A stretch of 61,829 nt of DNA from an uncultured Chthonomonas sp. (GCA_903859705.1 CAIONQ010000126.1:1-61829); one strand, 5' to 3'. Positions 1 to 10,450 are shown, counted from the first letter of the stretch. The notes: generated from the letters alone by a model not told the origin. Numbers and translations are program-made.

Positions 1-80
1 TCATGCTGCTTAACAAGCAAAGCATAGATAGCATCAGGATTTGAAGCGCAATATCTGTCGAATTCATCGCGAGTGAGCAT
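1..80 (-). CDS. IS66-like transposase, N-terminal fragment (runs off window)
   Basis: Reading leftward from the ATG at 80, 26 codons stay open to the window edge (MLTRDEFDRYCAS..., then DAIYALLVKQH). From memory, this resembles the extreme N-terminus of IS66-family transposases, which often begin LTREEF...GPEAVYALL and continue into a coiled coil. Only this short piece is visible, so the catalytic region cannot be checked. No minus-strand tnpA/tnpB-like gene lies upstream between 81 and 494, which would fit a single-gene IS66 relative or a decayed copy. The match is by eye; a chance resemblance over 26 residues is possible. Confidence 0.5.
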   Translation of the reverse strand, partial: MLTRDEFDRYCASNPDAIYALLVKQH

Positions 81-423
81 ACAAGAAGATACGGATGCCA
101 GAATCAAAAGATTCCCGGACTTAACCCGTCTGAGTAGTTACGCTCAAGAAATAAAAGGCAGAGCACCTTCTGGCCACTTTCCTACGTACCGTGTACTTAG
201 CCATATTATGCATTACCGCCTCCGATTTGCCTGTAAGGCATGTCTTTGCCTGCGATACTCGCAACTGCAGTGGGATCGCATCGCGATCTCAGACGACAAT
301 CGGAACGTATGCGTTACGGAACGACTTCAAAAAGGCATCCCCTTTGCATTGCTGGCTGCGAAGCGTTGTTCCTGCCTACCTCAGCGAAGCTTCCTAACGT
401 CTCCCTCCCGCCCGATGCACATA
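81..423. other. non-coding stretch beside the transposase
   Basis: I see no convincing gene here. The open frames starting at 73, 191 and 240 have low-complexity, cysteine- and arginine-rich translations unlike proteins; the one starting at 240 is only an upstream extension of the gene at 495. Between the transposase start and the promoter at 424 one would expect the end of the insertion sequence. The string GTAACTACTCAGAC (minus strand, about 129-142) is a possible terminal-repeat candidate, but without the other end this cannot be confirmed. Confidence 0.4.
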
Positions 424-452
424 TTGCGCAATTTGCGTGGTTGTTCTATACT
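424..452 (+). promoter_or_regulatory. sigma70-like promoter for the nucleotidyltransferase-uvrA pair
   Basis: TTGCGC at 424-429 and TATACT at 447-452 are separated by 17 bases, a good housekeeping-sigma layout. Transcription would start near 459, about 35 bases before the ATG at 495. A purine-rich GGGAGC at 482-487 can serve as ribosome binding site. Prediction from sequence only. Confidence 0.5.
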
Positions 453-494
453 TGCCCGAGTGTATGTATCGCAATCAGGCAGGGAGCAAACGCG

Positions 495-1463
495 ATGGAC
501 CAGATTAACAACGATGTTCAGGAACGGTACCGGCGTGCATTGGATTCGCTAGTTGGCAAGTTAAAAGAGGACAGCACCGTTCTGGCAGTTGTGCTGATGG
601 GAAGCATGTCTCACGACGTCGTGTGGGAAAAATCGGATATCGATCTGCTAATTGTTACCACCGAAGTAAAGCTCAAAAGCTCCGCCCTGTTTCTTACCGA
701 AGACGATGTAAACATTCACGCGTATTTATACACGCGCTCCGCTTTCCGCAAATCGCTGGATGGCAGCATGCAAAGCACCTTTGTTCACTCTCTGCTTTCG
801 CATGGAACCATGCTTTTCACTCGAGATGTATCCCTGGCAGAGGCCTACGAAGCCCGGCATGAGTATGGTGGTCGCGACCGCATGGCGGTTGCCATGCGGC
901 ACACATCGTGTGTAATTGCACTGCTGGCCAAGGCAGAAAAGTGGCTAACGGTTCGGAGAGATGCCCATTACTGCCTGGTGTACATTCTTACAACGGTGCA
1001 ATACCTGGCTGGCATAGAAACGGCTTTGCAAGGGGAGATTGCCGGTCGAGAAGTTATCCAACAGGCTATCCGGCTCAATCCGCCATTCTTCACCGCCGTA
1101 TACACGCATCTGCTCGAAAATGAACACACTCTGGAGGCTATGCAAACCGCTATTATTGCCATCCAAAAATACTTAAAAACCCGTGCATTTGAAGTGTTTG
1201 TACCTGTATTGGAGTACCTGGAGCAGGAGCGAACTGCCCGTTCTGCTACAGAAATTGCCGATCACTTTGCGCATAACATGCGGGTGGAGGGCGTAGAAAC
1301 ACTCTGTGAATGGCTGGCAGATGAAGGCATCATCCGTAAAATAGCCGTGCCCGTACGCGTTACAGAAAAAAGCAAAATCAGCGTGGAAGAGGCAGCCTAC
1401 TACTTTGATGGCGATATACAAGAGCTGCTGGCCGCCGCCGCCAATAAAGGAGCTGCCAAATGA
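495..1463 (+). CDS. nucleotidyltransferase-domain protein (Pol beta/MNT type) with helical and winged-helix-like C-terminus
   Basis: A 322-residue protein with an N-terminal Pol beta-type nucleotidyltransferase fold: GS at residues 36-37 followed by D48 and D50 ([17 protein letters not shown]), the metal-binding pattern of MNT and kanamycin nucleotidyltransferases. A third carboxylate is not obvious; the expected strand reads NIHAYLY. Residues ~130-230 are helical and loosely HEPN-like. The end (SATEIADHF...[10 protein letters not shown]) looks like a winged helix. The ATG at 495 was chosen because the frame upstream translates to non-protein-like sequence and a purine-rich site precedes it. 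It overlaps the UvrA paralog by 4 bases (ATGA), so the two are translationally coupled. Substrate unknown: it could modify a nucleic acid, a protein or a small molecule. Confidence 0.75.
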   Translation: MDQINNDVQERYRRALDSLVGKLKEDSTVLAVVLMGSMSHDVVWEKSDIDLLIVTTEVKLKSSALFLTEDDVNIHAYLYTRSAFRKSLDGSMQSTFVHSLLSHGTMLFTRDVSLAEAYEARHEYGGRDRMAVAMRHTSCVIALLAKAEKWLTVRRDAHYCLVYILTTVQYLAGIETALQGEIAGREVIQQAIRLNPPFFTAVYTHLLENEHTLEAMQTAIIAIQKYLKTRAFEVFVPVLEYLEQERTARSATEIADHFAHNMRVEGVETLCEWLADEGIIRKIAVPVRVTEKSKISVEEAAYYFDGDIQELLAAAANKGAAK

Positions 1464-4330
1464 GAACCTCCATAAGCATTCAGGGCGCACGAGAGCATAA
1501 CCTCAAGAACGTTTCTGTTGAGATCCCGCGAGATCAACTGGTGGTAGTTACAGGGGTTAGCGGCAGTGGTAAATCTTCGCTGGCATTCGATACCATCTAT
1601 GCCGAAGGGCAGCGACGGTACATGGAGTCGCTCTCCTCGTTTGCGAAGCGATTTATCGATCAGGTCCACAAGCCAGATGTGGATTTTATGTTCGGCCTCT
1701 CACCTGTAATCTCCATCGAACAAAAAACAGTGGGACGCAGCCCACGCTCAACCGTAGGCACCCTTACAGATATCAACAGCTACCTGAACCTGCTGTTCTC
1801 ATCCATTGGCCAGGCACACTGCCCGCACTGCCGGAAGCCCATAGCGGTGCGAACGCGCACCCAGATTGTGGAGCAGATTCTGGCTTTGCCAGCTGGTACG
1901 GAACTGGAACTGCGGGCTCCGCTGTTTAAGGTGTACGGCGAAGATCTCAACTATCTGTTTACCGAAGTACGAAAAAAGGGCTACAGGCGTGTGCTACTGG
2001 ATGGCAAGCCAACCGATATTTCAGAAGATCTGGATATAGATGAAGAGAGTGTCCAGCAGTTGGAAGTAATTGTGGATCGCTTTGTGGTGCGGCCAGAAAT
2101 TGAAAAGCAGCTCAAGGTTAGCATTGGCAACGCACTGCTGGTAGGCGAACAGTTCTTATCCTGTATTTTGATATCCTGCCCCTCTGCAGAAGCCGAGAAA
2201 CAGTTTCGGGCAACCGGCGCATGCCCGGATCATCACTATGTGATGGGCGATCTCCAGTCGGAACATTTCATGTTCAACAACCCCTCAAGCGCGTGCCGCA
2301 CTTGCCTGGGATTGGGCACCTACCTGCGCGTGCACCCTACCCTGCTTATCCCCGATCCTGGCCGAAGCATTGAAAATGGTGCTCTGGTTCCTGAGGCGTT
2401 TCGTTACAACCGGGATACCTGGGATGGCAAGCTAATGTACAGCCTTGCAAAAACTTATGGCTTTTCGTTATCCACACCCTGGAACGAGCTATCCCAGGAG
2501 GCTATTAATCTGGTGTTTTATGGCACGCATGGTGAAAAGATTGTGCTGCAAAATCCCGAGGGCGCAAAGACCGAGAACAGCAAGTACACTGGGCAGGAAT
2601 TCCGATTTGAAGGGATCATTCCACGAATTGAGCGTGCCTACCGGCGCTATCGGCAAAGCCAGACCACGCACTCTGGTATGGAAGCCTACCTGGAAAAGGT
2701 GATGGTTGAGTATCTTTGCCCGGATTGTGGCGGCGCACGGGTGCGGTCCCCTCGCCTACTGGTGGAGATAGAAGGCAAGAATGTGTTTGAGGTTGGCGAG
2801 CTCAACTTCGCCGAGCTTCAGGGCTTTCTAAGCAGTATTGAGCACAAAGGGCGAAACCGCGATGCTGGCGATCAGATACTGCGAGAGATACAGTCCAGGG
2901 TGGATCTGCTGCTTGGCATTGGGCTGGATTACCTCAACTTCAATCGTAAATCCGGAACGCTCTCTGGCGGAGAGTCGCAACGCATTCGGCTCTCCACGCA
3001 AATAGGCTCGGGATTAATGGGAATGTTGTATGTGCTGGATGAACCCAGCATTGGCCTGCACCCCAAAGATAACGAGAAGATGATTGCCACACTCAAGCAA
3101 CTGCGCGATCTGGGCAATACGGTTATTGTGGTTGAGCATGACGAGGATACCATTCGCGCCGCAGAGCACATCCTTGAAATGGGGCCCGGAGCGGGCGTTC
3201 ACGGTGGTGAGGTGGTTGCCCAGGGCACTATCGCGGATGTGCTGGCTTGCCCGGCCTCACCCACCGGCCGCTTCTTGAGCGGAACCGAAAAAATTGTAGT
3301 TCCCGCCACGCGCCGCAAAGGCTCAGGCAAAGCGATCACCATTCGGGGAGCCTCAGCGAACAACCTGCAAAACATAACTGTTTCGTTCCCAATGGGTACG
3401 CTTATTGCGGTTACAGGTGCAAGTGGATCTGGTAAGAGCACACTGGTAAATGACATTCTGTTTAACCGCTGCTATGCCCATTTTTACGATAGTCGTGTTC
3501 TCTCTGGCAAACATGAGGGCATTGAGGGCCTGGATAGCATCAAAGATGTCATCGCCATCGATCAATCTCCCATCGGCAGAACTCCGCGCTCCAATCCCGC
3601 CACCTATATTGGCTTTTACGATAATATTCGTAACCTGTTTGCCGCTACAGAGGAGGCCGTAGCCCGCGGATATACGGCATCACGGTTTAGCTTTAACGTT
3701 AAGGGTGGGAGATGTGAGGAGTGTGCGGGAGACGGAACGGTAACTACCCATCTCGGGTTTATGCCAGATGTCGAGGTTCAATGCGAAACCTGCAAGGGCG
3801 CGCGCTATAATGCCGAAACTCTGGAGGTTTTGTACCATGGTAAAACCATTTCAGATATCTTGAACATGTCTATCGAAGAAGGCTCGGTGTTCTTTAAAGA
3901 TCAACCCTCTATCTGCCGAAAAATTCAGATATTAAACGACCTGGGGCTGGGCTACATTACACTCGGCCAGAGCGCCACTACTCTCTCTGGCGGCGAGGCG
4001 CAGCGCATAAAGCTGGCGAGCGAGCTGAGCAAATTACGGCGAGGGGGCTCGATACTGTACATTCTGGATGAACCCACCACGGGGCTGCACCTTGCGGATA
4101 TTGTGCGCCTAATAGACTGCATGCAGCGCCTGGTGGATGCTGGCCACAGCGTTATCGTAATCGAACACCATCTGGATGTGATCAAAACTGCCGACCACGT
4201 GATAGATCTTGGTCCCGAAGGCGGGCACAGGGGCGGAGAGATCCTGTTTGAAGGCACGCCAGAAGGGCTAATGGCCTGCACAAATTCCTACACGGGCCAG
4301 TTTCTTGCCAGGCACGTCGCCGCTTCCTAA
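1460..4330 (+). CDS. UvrA-family ABC ATPase, paralog of the canonical excinuclease subunit
   Basis: A 956-residue duplicated ABC ATPase of the UvrA family. First Walker [10 protein letters not shown] at ~32-40; signature [11 protein letters not shown] and [10 protein letters not shown] in half one; second Walker [10 protein letters not shown]; signature [11 protein letters not shown] and LDEPTTGLH in half two. The C-terminal zinc hairpin is intact (CEEC...CETC). The first zinc module is altered: C255-x2-H258...C279-x2-C282 instead of two CxxC pairs. Family knowledge: UvrA recognises bulky DNA lesions with UvrB; paralogs of this kind (UvrA2-like) may help tolerate DNA-damaging drugs or act with other partners. 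The true uvrA is at 30044-33034, so this copy is accessory. It is translationally coupled to the upstream nucleotidyltransferase, a pairing worth following up. Confidence 0.88.
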   Translation: MRTSISIQGAREHNLKNVSVEIPRDQLVVVTGVSGSGKSSLAFDTIYAEGQRRYMESLSSFAKRFIDQVHKPDVDFMFGLSPVISIEQKTVGRSPRSTVGTLTDINSYLNLLFSSIGQAHCPHCRKPIAVRTRTQIVEQILALPAGTELELRAPLFKVYGEDLNYLFTEVRKKGYRRVLLDGKPTDISEDLDIDEESVQQLEVIVDRFVVRPEIEKQLKVSIGNALLVGEQFLSCILISCPSAEAEKQFRATGACPDHHYVMGDLQSEHFMFNNPSSACRTCLGLGTYLRVHPTLLIPDPGRSIENGALVPEAFRYNRDTWDGKLMYSLAKTYGFSLSTPWNELSQEAINLVFYGTHGEKIVLQNPEGAKTENSKYTGQEFRFEGIIPRIERAYRRYRQSQTTHSGMEAYLEKVMVEYLCPDCGGARVRSPRLLVEIEGKNVFEVGELNFAELQGFLSSIEHKGRNRDAGDQILREIQSRVDLLLGIGLDYLNFNRKSGTLSGGESQRIRLSTQIGSGLMGMLYVLDEPSIGLHPKDNEKMIATLKQLRDLGNTVIVVEHDEDTIRAAEHILEMGPGAGVHGGEVVAQGTIADVLACPASPTGRFLSGTEKIVVPATRRKGSGKAITIRGASANNLQNITVSFPMGTLIAVTGASGSGKSTLVNDILFNRCYAHFYDSRVLSGKHEGIEGLDSIKDVIAIDQSPIGRTPRSNPATYIGFYDNIRNLFAATEEAVARGYTASRFSFNVKGGRCEECAGDGTVTTHLGFMPDVEVQCETCKGARYNAETLEVLYHGKTISDILNMSIEEGSVFFKDQPSICRKIQILNDLGLGYITLGQSATTLSGGEAQRIKLASELSKLRRGGSILYILDEPTTGLHLADIVRLIDCMQRLVDAGHSVIVIEHHLDVIKTADHVIDLGPEGGHRGGEILFEGTPEGLMACTNSYTGQFLARHVAAS

Positions 4331-4354
4331 ATTTGTGTGCTTGCTTCGAAATAA

Positions 4355-4389
4355 GGCGGCACTTATCAAAATTTATTTCTGGTGCCGCC
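4355..4389 (+). other. 8-bp inverted repeat after the UvrA paralog
   Basis: GGCGGCAC (4355-4362) and GTGCCGCC (4382-4389) are perfect complements around a 19-base AT-rich loop. It lies just past the stop at 4330 and before the next gene. No T-run follows on the plus strand, so this is not a textbook intrinsic terminator; it may act as a weak terminator or mRNA-end stabiliser. Confidence 0.35.
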
Positions 4390-4473
4390 ACCACTCTGGC
4401 ACACTGTTGGCATAGCCAGCTTGATAGAATACGGATGAGATAGGCACAGGGCGCAGATATGCACCGTGTGGAC

Positions 4474-4479
4474 TATAAT
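4474..4479 (+). promoter_or_regulatory. -10 box candidate for the addB/addA-like operon
   Basis: A perfect TATAAT lies 33 bases before the ATG at 4512. No good -35 hexamer is seen at 16-18 bases upstream (GCGCAG or similar), so the promoter would be weak or activator-dependent. The AAGGGA at 4498-4503 is a fair ribosome binding site for the gene at 4512. Confidence 0.35.
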
Positions 4480-4511
4480 TCCGAAATGCCTTGTTGTAAA
4501 GGGACCCTTAA

Positions 4512-7205
4512 ATGTCCGACCGACAGTTGATCCTATCCAGACATCCCGCACGTGTGATTGGCGATTGCCAGCATGCGCTGCTGATCTGCCCTGGCGATAT
4601 TGCCGCACGCCAGCTTGGCCGGCCCCCTTTAAGCCTGGATGAAATTTCAGCACAGATATTGGAGCGCAACGGCATTACGCTCGCCCCCGAACATGTGGTG
4701 CTGCGCGTGGCTGCATCTCTGCTTAAGCAGAAGCTAAAAACGGAAGATACAACCGGCATGGCGCGCGCCATGCTGCCTGCAATCAACACTCTGTTGCGAT
4801 CCGGGGCAGACCTGTTTGCCCTATCCCGCGCAATTAGAGGCCGCCCACTGCTGATTACAGAAACTGCCGACCTGCTACGCGGCCACCTTGCAGAAAACCA
4901 CATGTGTGCCCGTCCGGATGCAATAACGCAGGCTGGCGCCCGGCATTTTGAGGATACATTTGTAGCACCGATTGTGGTCTACGGCTATGCCCGGCTATCG
5001 ATGGCAGAATGCCTGCTGGTCGATAAAATAGCCGCCAGCGGCAGCCGCATTGTTCTGCCGGGCACGCCGGGCAACCCCTTGTTTGGAGATAACCACTCAG
5101 CAGCCGAATTCCTGAAGAAGCGCGGCTGGAACGTGACCTACTCGGAAGTTGCCCCAACAACTCCCGGCGAGCAGGCAGCCGATGCCTTCCTGGGTCTGCC
5201 CGCAGATATCAAAGGAATTACCGCGCAAAGCTTCCCCACCCCGGAAGAAGAGGTCCGTGCAGTGTTACGCCACATTAAACTGGCGTTGCTTAATGGCAAA
5301 TATGGCGTTCACGATGTTGCGCTGGTGGCCCGCACAGAAAGCACCTATGGGGAACTGGTGCGGGAGATTGCGTGGGAGTACGAAATGCCCGTGGTTACCC
5401 ACTACGGCATTAGCCTGCTGGAAACACGCGCCGGCCAGTGGCTGAATAGCCTGCTGGAGATTGCAGAGGAAGGCACCTACCCCTTCGAGGCCACAGCACG
5501 CCTTTTTCAGCATGCCCTTGGCAACCGCTTACGCTTTAAAGGGGATACCGAGCGCCTGGATAGCAAGCAGTGGGAAACCGCACGTAAGGGTCACTCCCGA
5601 GGTGCCGAGATGTGGGATCAACATGGTCTGGATGTCTCCTGCATAGCATGGCCACGAGAAGACACGCGCAAGGGGTGGTGCGATCGCATCCGCGCCGCGA
5701 TGGTAACTCTGAACCTGCGAGAGCTTAGCCTGGAACGTGCGCAGGACCTGATCGCCTATCGACGCCTTACCGAAGCCCTGGATGAGTTTGCCCTACCAAC
5801 CGGCGAACTGCTATCTCGTTCTGAGTTTACCTCTCAGCTCCAGGATCTTCTGCGCATCACCAGTGTGCCCAGCGGTGCTGGCTCTGCCGGGTTGGAGGTG
5901 CATACGCCGCTTTCGCTATATGGCGCACGCGTGCCTCATCTGTTTGTGCTTGGCGAGGCCGAGGGCGAGCTGCCACGGCCCGTTTCTGAAGACCCCATGC
6001 TAGACTTTCACGATCGCAAAGTACTTACAGAAACAGGGCACATTCACCTGGAAAGCGCTGCGCAGGCCGCCCGCCGGGAAACCCTCTCTTTCTACTCCCT
6101 GCTGCTTGCCGCAGGCTCATCGCTCAGCTTTTCGTACCAACGCATGGAGGGCACCGCCGCCGTACGACCCAGCCCATTTATTGCACGTATCGGCCTCAAC
6201 GTAATTCATCAAGATGCGTACCCCGAGATTGCTGCCAGCAGGGCAGAGCTTCTTATGGGTGAGCTTGCAGCCGCACCAGCCAAAGAGGACAATGACTTTA
6301 CCCGGCAAGCAAGGCTTGCCGTTGCAGTGGTAGAGCGGCGAGAGAGCTGTGCAGAAATCGATGCCTACACAGGGGATGTAGGGGTACCACAAGATCCAGA
6401 GAAGATGGTGTTTAGCCCCTCTCAGTTCAACACATTCGGGCAGTGCAGTTACCACTGGTTTGCCAACAGGCTGTTGAAGATGCGCGATCCGGATGAGGCA
6501 GACGATGACCTTGCCGCGGATGTGAAAGGCACTCTGTTTCACGCCGTACTGGCGAAACTCGCTGACGAGTGTAAGGACATGCCAGATGTAACCGCCCAGA
6601 TGCTAATCCGCCTCGAAGCTGCATTTGACGAAGCTGCCTCCGGCGCGGCAGAGCTGCTCAGGCTGCCAGGCTGGGCTGGCAGGCGATACGAACTGATTGC
6701 ACAGCTGCAAAAGGCGATATCTGGCGAAGAGTTTTTGCCTGCGGGATCGCACATTCTGCTAACTGAACAAAAGGTAACCGGACAGATCCATGGCCTGCGG
6801 GTTGTGGGAACTGTAGACCGCATAGATAGCGTGGAAGGCGGCTTGAAGGTAGTAGATTATAAAACCTCCAGCACCAGTCCAAAAGGAGTTAAGGATGATA
6901 GCGGCAATCTGAAAACAGACGTACAATTGCCCGTTTACATGCACCTTGCGGCACAGGCGGCGCGCGGCCACGGCAGCGTGGTAAGCGGGGCCTACTACTC
7001 ACTTACTAAAGGCAGCGTTCTGGACACCGCAACACCGGATATCGAACCGCTAATTCCACTTACCGATAAGATAAAGCAATCCATTCGCATGGGTTTATAT
7101 CCGGTAGATCCCGACTCAAAAGAGCAGGCATGCAGCTACTGTGAGCTGGATATACTGTGCCGAAAGGGCCCCTACCTGCACCGTAAATCGGAGGAAACGC
7201 AATGA
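4512..7205 (+). CDS. addB: AddB-like nuclease subunit with iron-sulfur PD-(D/E)XK domain
   Basis: An 897-residue protein resembling the AddB/RexB subunit of the double-strand-break resection complex. It has no Walker A motif near its start, as expected for the inactivated helicase fold of AddB. The C-terminal third is a RecB-type nuclease: FSPSQFNTFGQCSY at ~637-647, GTVDRID, VVDYKTS (D782, K784), and cysteines C645...C874-x2-C877-x5-C883, the arrangement that holds a 4Fe-4S cluster in AddB. It is shorter than Bacillus AddB (about 1,160 residues). It overlaps the helicase gene by 4 bases (ATGA at 7202). The complex would unwind and degrade broken DNA ends in the cytoplasm to load RecA. Symbol assigned by architecture and gene order, not by close identity. 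Confidence 0.8.
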   Translation: MSDRQLILSRHPARVIGDCQHALLICPGDIAARQLGRPPLSLDEISAQILERNGITLAPEHVVLRVAASLLKQKLKTEDTTGMARAMLPAINTLLRSGADLFALSRAIRGRPLLITETADLLRGHLAENHMCARPDAITQAGARHFEDTFVAPIVVYGYARLSMAECLLVDKIAASGSRIVLPGTPGNPLFGDNHSAAEFLKKRGWNVTYSEVAPTTPGEQAADAFLGLPADIKGITAQSFPTPEEEVRAVLRHIKLALLNGKYGVHDVALVARTESTYGELVREIAWEYEMPVVTHYGISLLETRAGQWLNSLLEIAEEGTYPFEATARLFQHALGNRLRFKGDTERLDSKQWETARKGHSRGAEMWDQHGLDVSCIAWPREDTRKGWCDRIRAAMVTLNLRELSLERAQDLIAYRRLTEALDEFALPTGELLSRSEFTSQLQDLLRITSVPSGAGSAGLEVHTPLSLYGARVPHLFVLGEAEGELPRPVSEDPMLDFHDRKVLTETGHIHLESAAQAARRETLSFYSLLLAAGSSLSFSYQRMEGTAAVRPSPFIARIGLNVIHQDAYPEIAASRAELLMGELAAAPAKEDNDFTRQARLAVAVVERRESCAEIDAYTGDVGVPQDPEKMVFSPSQFNTFGQCSYHWFANRLLKMRDPDEADDDLAADVKGTLFHAVLAKLADECKDMPDVTAQMLIRLEAAFDEAASGAAELLRLPGWAGRRYELIAQLQKAISGEEFLPAGSHILLTEQKVTGQIHGLRVVGTVDRIDSVEGGLKVVDYKTSSTSPKGVKDDSGNLKTDVQLPVYMHLAAQAARGHGSVVSGAYYSLTKGSVLDTATPDIEPLIPLTDKIKQSIRMGLYPVDPDSKEQACSYCELDILCRKGPYLHRKSEETQ

Positions 7206-10200
7206 CAGCCCTCACAAACGAGCCCATCGAGCCAGAGCATGTTGCCATCCGTGCGGGCGCCGGTGCCGGCAAAACCACGCGCATAACGCGCCGATACATA
7301 AATCATGTACTGCAGCATGGGCTATCGCCGTTACAGATTGTGGCCGTAACCTTTACCGATGCCGCCGCAATGGAGTTGCGCTCTCGCATTCGGGAGAAGC
7401 TTACCGAAGCCCTTGGAACGGATGACGATAGGCTGGCAGAGTTGGAGGCAGCGCGTATATGCACCTTCCATGCACTTGCGGCCGCCATCTGTCGACAGCA
7501 CCCTCTGGAAGCCGGAGTGCCGGCAGATTTTGCCCTGCTGGATGAAGTGCAGGGCGCATTGTGGGCTGCAGATCACCTGGATGATGCCCTGGATAGCCTC
7601 CCGGCTACTCTGTTTAGTCGGGTGCCATTCACAGGGATGCGAACCATTTTGCGCAGGTTAATGCAGGATCCTATTGCTGCCGAAGAGGCGTTTAAAGCAG
7701 ATCCAGAGGCAACCACTGCGGCAATGGAACAGGCACGCTTCAGGGCCATCGAACAGCTGATTACCGCCCCCGAGTTCATGGATGGCGTTCAGTTCTTAAA
7801 AGTGCATACTGGCGATGGGGCAGACTTATTGGAGCCGATGCGCCAGAAAATGCTGGAGGTAGCCGCTCAGCTGGAGGCAGGCAACACAACAGATACAGCC
7901 GAGCTTGTACAGCAAATAAAGCTAACCGGAGGGCAGCAGAAGAACTGGATTGGCGTAACCCCAAAAGAGATTAGGGAATGCATAAAGCTGCTGCGTGGCA
8001 GTGTGAGCAATGCCCTTACCCAGGGAGTAATTACCCTTAGCCAGGGCCCAGCCGATTTGGAAATGCAAGATCGCCTTACAGATGTGCAAGAAGCGTACAC
8101 GCTGGTTCAACAAAAGCTGAACGAGGCAAAGCGCAGAGACCGCGTGCTGGATTTTAACGATCTGGAAGTGCATGCCCTGCAGGCCCTGGAGAGCCTGCAT
8201 GTTCGTCGCTTCTATCACGAACGTTGGAAGGCCTTTGTGGTGGATGAGTATCAGGATACCAACACCGTGCAAGATCAAATCCTACACCGCCTGAGAGCGC
8301 CAGATGCACGCCAGGCGATTGTTGGCGATGCCAACCAGAGCATCTATGGCTTCCGCAGGGCCGACCCTACCCTGATCGATACCGCCAGCAAATCTATTGC
8401 CGATAAGCAGGGCGTGCTGGAGCTGCTTAAAACCAACTACCGAACACACGGCCTGCTGGTAGAGGAGCTAAACAGCCTGTTTGTGCACATGTTTGCTGCC
8501 GCCACCCAGAGCTTCACCCCGCAGGAAAGCAAGCGCTCCGCACCGCCATCTGCCCAGAACGGAAACTGGATGCGTGTGATTCAGATAGATGCGGAAAAGG
8601 GCACCAGCAATCGGCAAGAGCGCGCCTACCATGAAGCACGCCTGATCGCCGCAGAGCTTAAGCAGCTATTTGAGAGTGGAATGCAGATAAACGACCGTAG
8701 CACCGGAGATCTACGCCCATTGCAATGGTCGGATATCGCCGTTATTAGCCGCACATGGGACTCCCTGGATTTTTACGAAACAGCCTTCGGCGAGTTCGGT
8801 ATCCCCAGCGTCCACATGGGCGGCGGCAACCTCATCAACACACGAGAGGCAAGAGATGGCTGTACGCTGCTTCGATTCCTCGCCGATCCTCAAGATAACC
8901 TGGCGCTCGCAGCCCTGCTCAAGAGCCCGTTCTTCTCTTTCAGCGATACACAGCTGTTTAACCTTCGGCAGGGATACCGGGATATCAGCCTTTGGGAAGC
9001 ATTGAAGATTAGCCACGACCAATCCGAGTCTGCCGAAAAGCTGCAGCGCTGGCTCAACTGTCGAACTTCAGAGGCTCCGTCTCGCCTGGTGCATCGGGCG
9101 GATATCGAATGTGGCTACTCCGCCATTCTCAGGGCGCTGCCAAATGGCGAAAGGCGCCTTGCAGATTGGCGCGCCTTTCAAGATCTGGTCGGAAGCATAG
9201 AGAAAACCAGCTTTGATGCTTTTAGCGTTTCACGCGTGCTTCGCCGGCTGGATATGGCCCGCGCAGATAGAACCATGCGTGTGGATGTGCCCCGGCCACC
9301 CCTGGAGGCGGGCAACGCAATAAGTCTGATGACAATTCACCGCAGCAAAGGCCTTGAATGGCCCGTAGTGATTATGGCGGACCTTGGCAAACAGGCCCAG
9401 AGCGATACCAGCACGCTGTACTGTGACCCTCAGCTTGGAATAGCGCTAAAATCCACAGGCAAAGAAAAGGACGAAGAACAGCCTGCGCTTTACCTGTACC
9501 TTAAGTATCTGCAGGCACAGCGAGAGGCCGCCGAGCAGCGCCGGCTGCTATATGTCGCGGCAACCCGTGCCCGAGACTTTCTGTTTATGGTTGCCGCAAC
9601 CGAAAACGGTGCAAGCAGCAGTACCAGCAGCTGGAGAGTGCTGGAGCCATCCATACAGGCGATAGGCAAAAGCGTGGAACTGCATGCCCATACCTCCGGC
9701 GGTACGGGTCAGCGAACAATGCTGCCACCGAACCCCCTACGGCCCGCCCCACTGCAGGCATTGGGCCCGATAGAGGCAACCCCTACCCGATTACCAGCCA
9801 CCAGCCTCAGCACCTACCGTAGCTGCCCTAAGCGCTTCGAGTTTCAGTTTGTACTGGGCCACCCTGGCCTTGGCGAAGGCGATGACCTTTATGCCCGGCG
9901 CGGAACGCTGGTGCACAAAGCAATACAGTTTGATATCAAAACCGAGGCAGTCCTGCAGCGATACGATAGATCACTCGCCGCCGAAACGGTTAAAGAAGCG
10001 CTTGCCCTGGCGAACGTGTACCGGGAAGATGGTTTCTACGCACGCTACAGAATCGCCGAAACGGTATTTGAAGAGCCAGTAACCGTAGAGATGGGCGGGA
10101 TCACCATTGTTGGGCGTATCGACATGCTTGGCCCAGATTTCGTTCTGGATTTCAAAACCGGGCAACGCAAAAACGAAGAAGAGTACCTTCTGCAGCTATG

Positions 10201-10450
10201 GATATACGGGGTAGCCAGGCAGCGAGAAGAGCTGGTAATCTGCTACTTCGATAGTGGCAAACCAACGTTACGTCAGCGCTCCGAAATGCACGACGCCGAG
10301 GAAACAATACAGGCAATAACAGCAGGCATACGCGCACGCAACTTCAAAGCCACCCCTTCGGCAAGAGCGTGCGAGTACTGCCGTTACAGAGCCCTCTGCC
10401 CGGACAAGGTGGCCGTGGAAAGTAAGGAACGGGAGAACAGCGGAACGTAG
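7202..10450 (+). CDS. addA: AddA-like UvrD-family helicase fused to PD-(D/E)XK nuclease
   Basis: A 1082-residue superfamily 1 helicase. Walker A GAGAGKTTR (K24), motif II VVDEYQDTN (D348, E349), motif III GDANQSIYGFRRADP, motif IV TNYRTHG, motif V TIHRSKGLEWPVV, motif VI YVAATRARD. The last ~200 residues are a RecB-type nuclease (GRIDML, VLDFKTG with D983 and K985). Unusually for an AddA subunit, this domain also has four cluster-type cysteines: C875...C1057-x2-C1060-x5-C1066. In well-studied AddAB only the AddB nuclease has the iron-sulfur cluster. Translationally coupled to the AddB-like gene. Expected role: 3'-5' translocation and resection of double-strand breaks. A phylogenetic assignment to another two-subunit RecB-like family is possible. 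Confidence 0.85.
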   Translation: MTALTNEPIEPEHVAIRAGAGAGKTTRITRRYINHVLQHGLSPLQIVAVTFTDAAAMELRSRIREKLTEALGTDDDRLAELEAARICTFHALAAAICRQHPLEAGVPADFALLDEVQGALWAADHLDDALDSLPATLFSRVPFTGMRTILRRLMQDPIAAEEAFKADPEATTAAMEQARFRAIEQLITAPEFMDGVQFLKVHTGDGADLLEPMRQKMLEVAAQLEAGNTTDTAELVQQIKLTGGQQKNWIGVTPKEIRECIKLLRGSVSNALTQGVITLSQGPADLEMQDRLTDVQEAYTLVQQKLNEAKRRDRVLDFNDLEVHALQALESLHVRRFYHERWKAFVVDEYQDTNTVQDQILHRLRAPDARQAIVGDANQSIYGFRRADPTLIDTASKSIADKQGVLELLKTNYRTHGLLVEELNSLFVHMFAAATQSFTPQESKRSAPPSAQNGNWMRVIQIDAEKGTSNRQERAYHEARLIAAELKQLFESGMQINDRSTGDLRPLQWSDIAVISRTWDSLDFYETAFGEFGIPSVHMGGGNLINTREARDGCTLLRFLADPQDNLALAALLKSPFFSFSDTQLFNLRQGYRDISLWEALKISHDQSESAEKLQRWLNCRTSEAPSRLVHRADIECGYSAILRALPNGERRLADWRAFQDLVGSIEKTSFDAFSVSRVLRRLDMARADRTMRVDVPRPPLEAGNAISLMTIHRSKGLEWPVVIMADLGKQAQSDTSTLYCDPQLGIALKSTGKEKDEEQPALYLYLKYLQAQREAAEQRRLLYVAATRARDFLFMVAATENGASSSTSSWRVLEPSIQAIGKSVELHAHTSGGTGQRTMLPPNPLRPAPLQALGPIEATPTRLPATSLSTYRSCPKRFEFQFVLGHPGLGEGDDLYARRGTLVHKAIQFDIKTEAVLQRYDRSLAAETVKEALALANVYREDGFYARYRIAETVFEEPVTVEMGGITIVGRIDMLGPDFVLDFKTGQRKNEEEYLLQLWIYGVARQREELVICYFDSGKPTLRQRSEMHDAEETIQAITAGIRARNFKATPSARACEYCRYRALCPDKVAVESKERENSGT

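Noticed and set aside
73-552. 159-codon open frame on the plus strand
   Set aside because: Cysteine- and arginine-rich translation without protein-like features; it overlaps the promoter and start of the nucleotidyltransferase gene.
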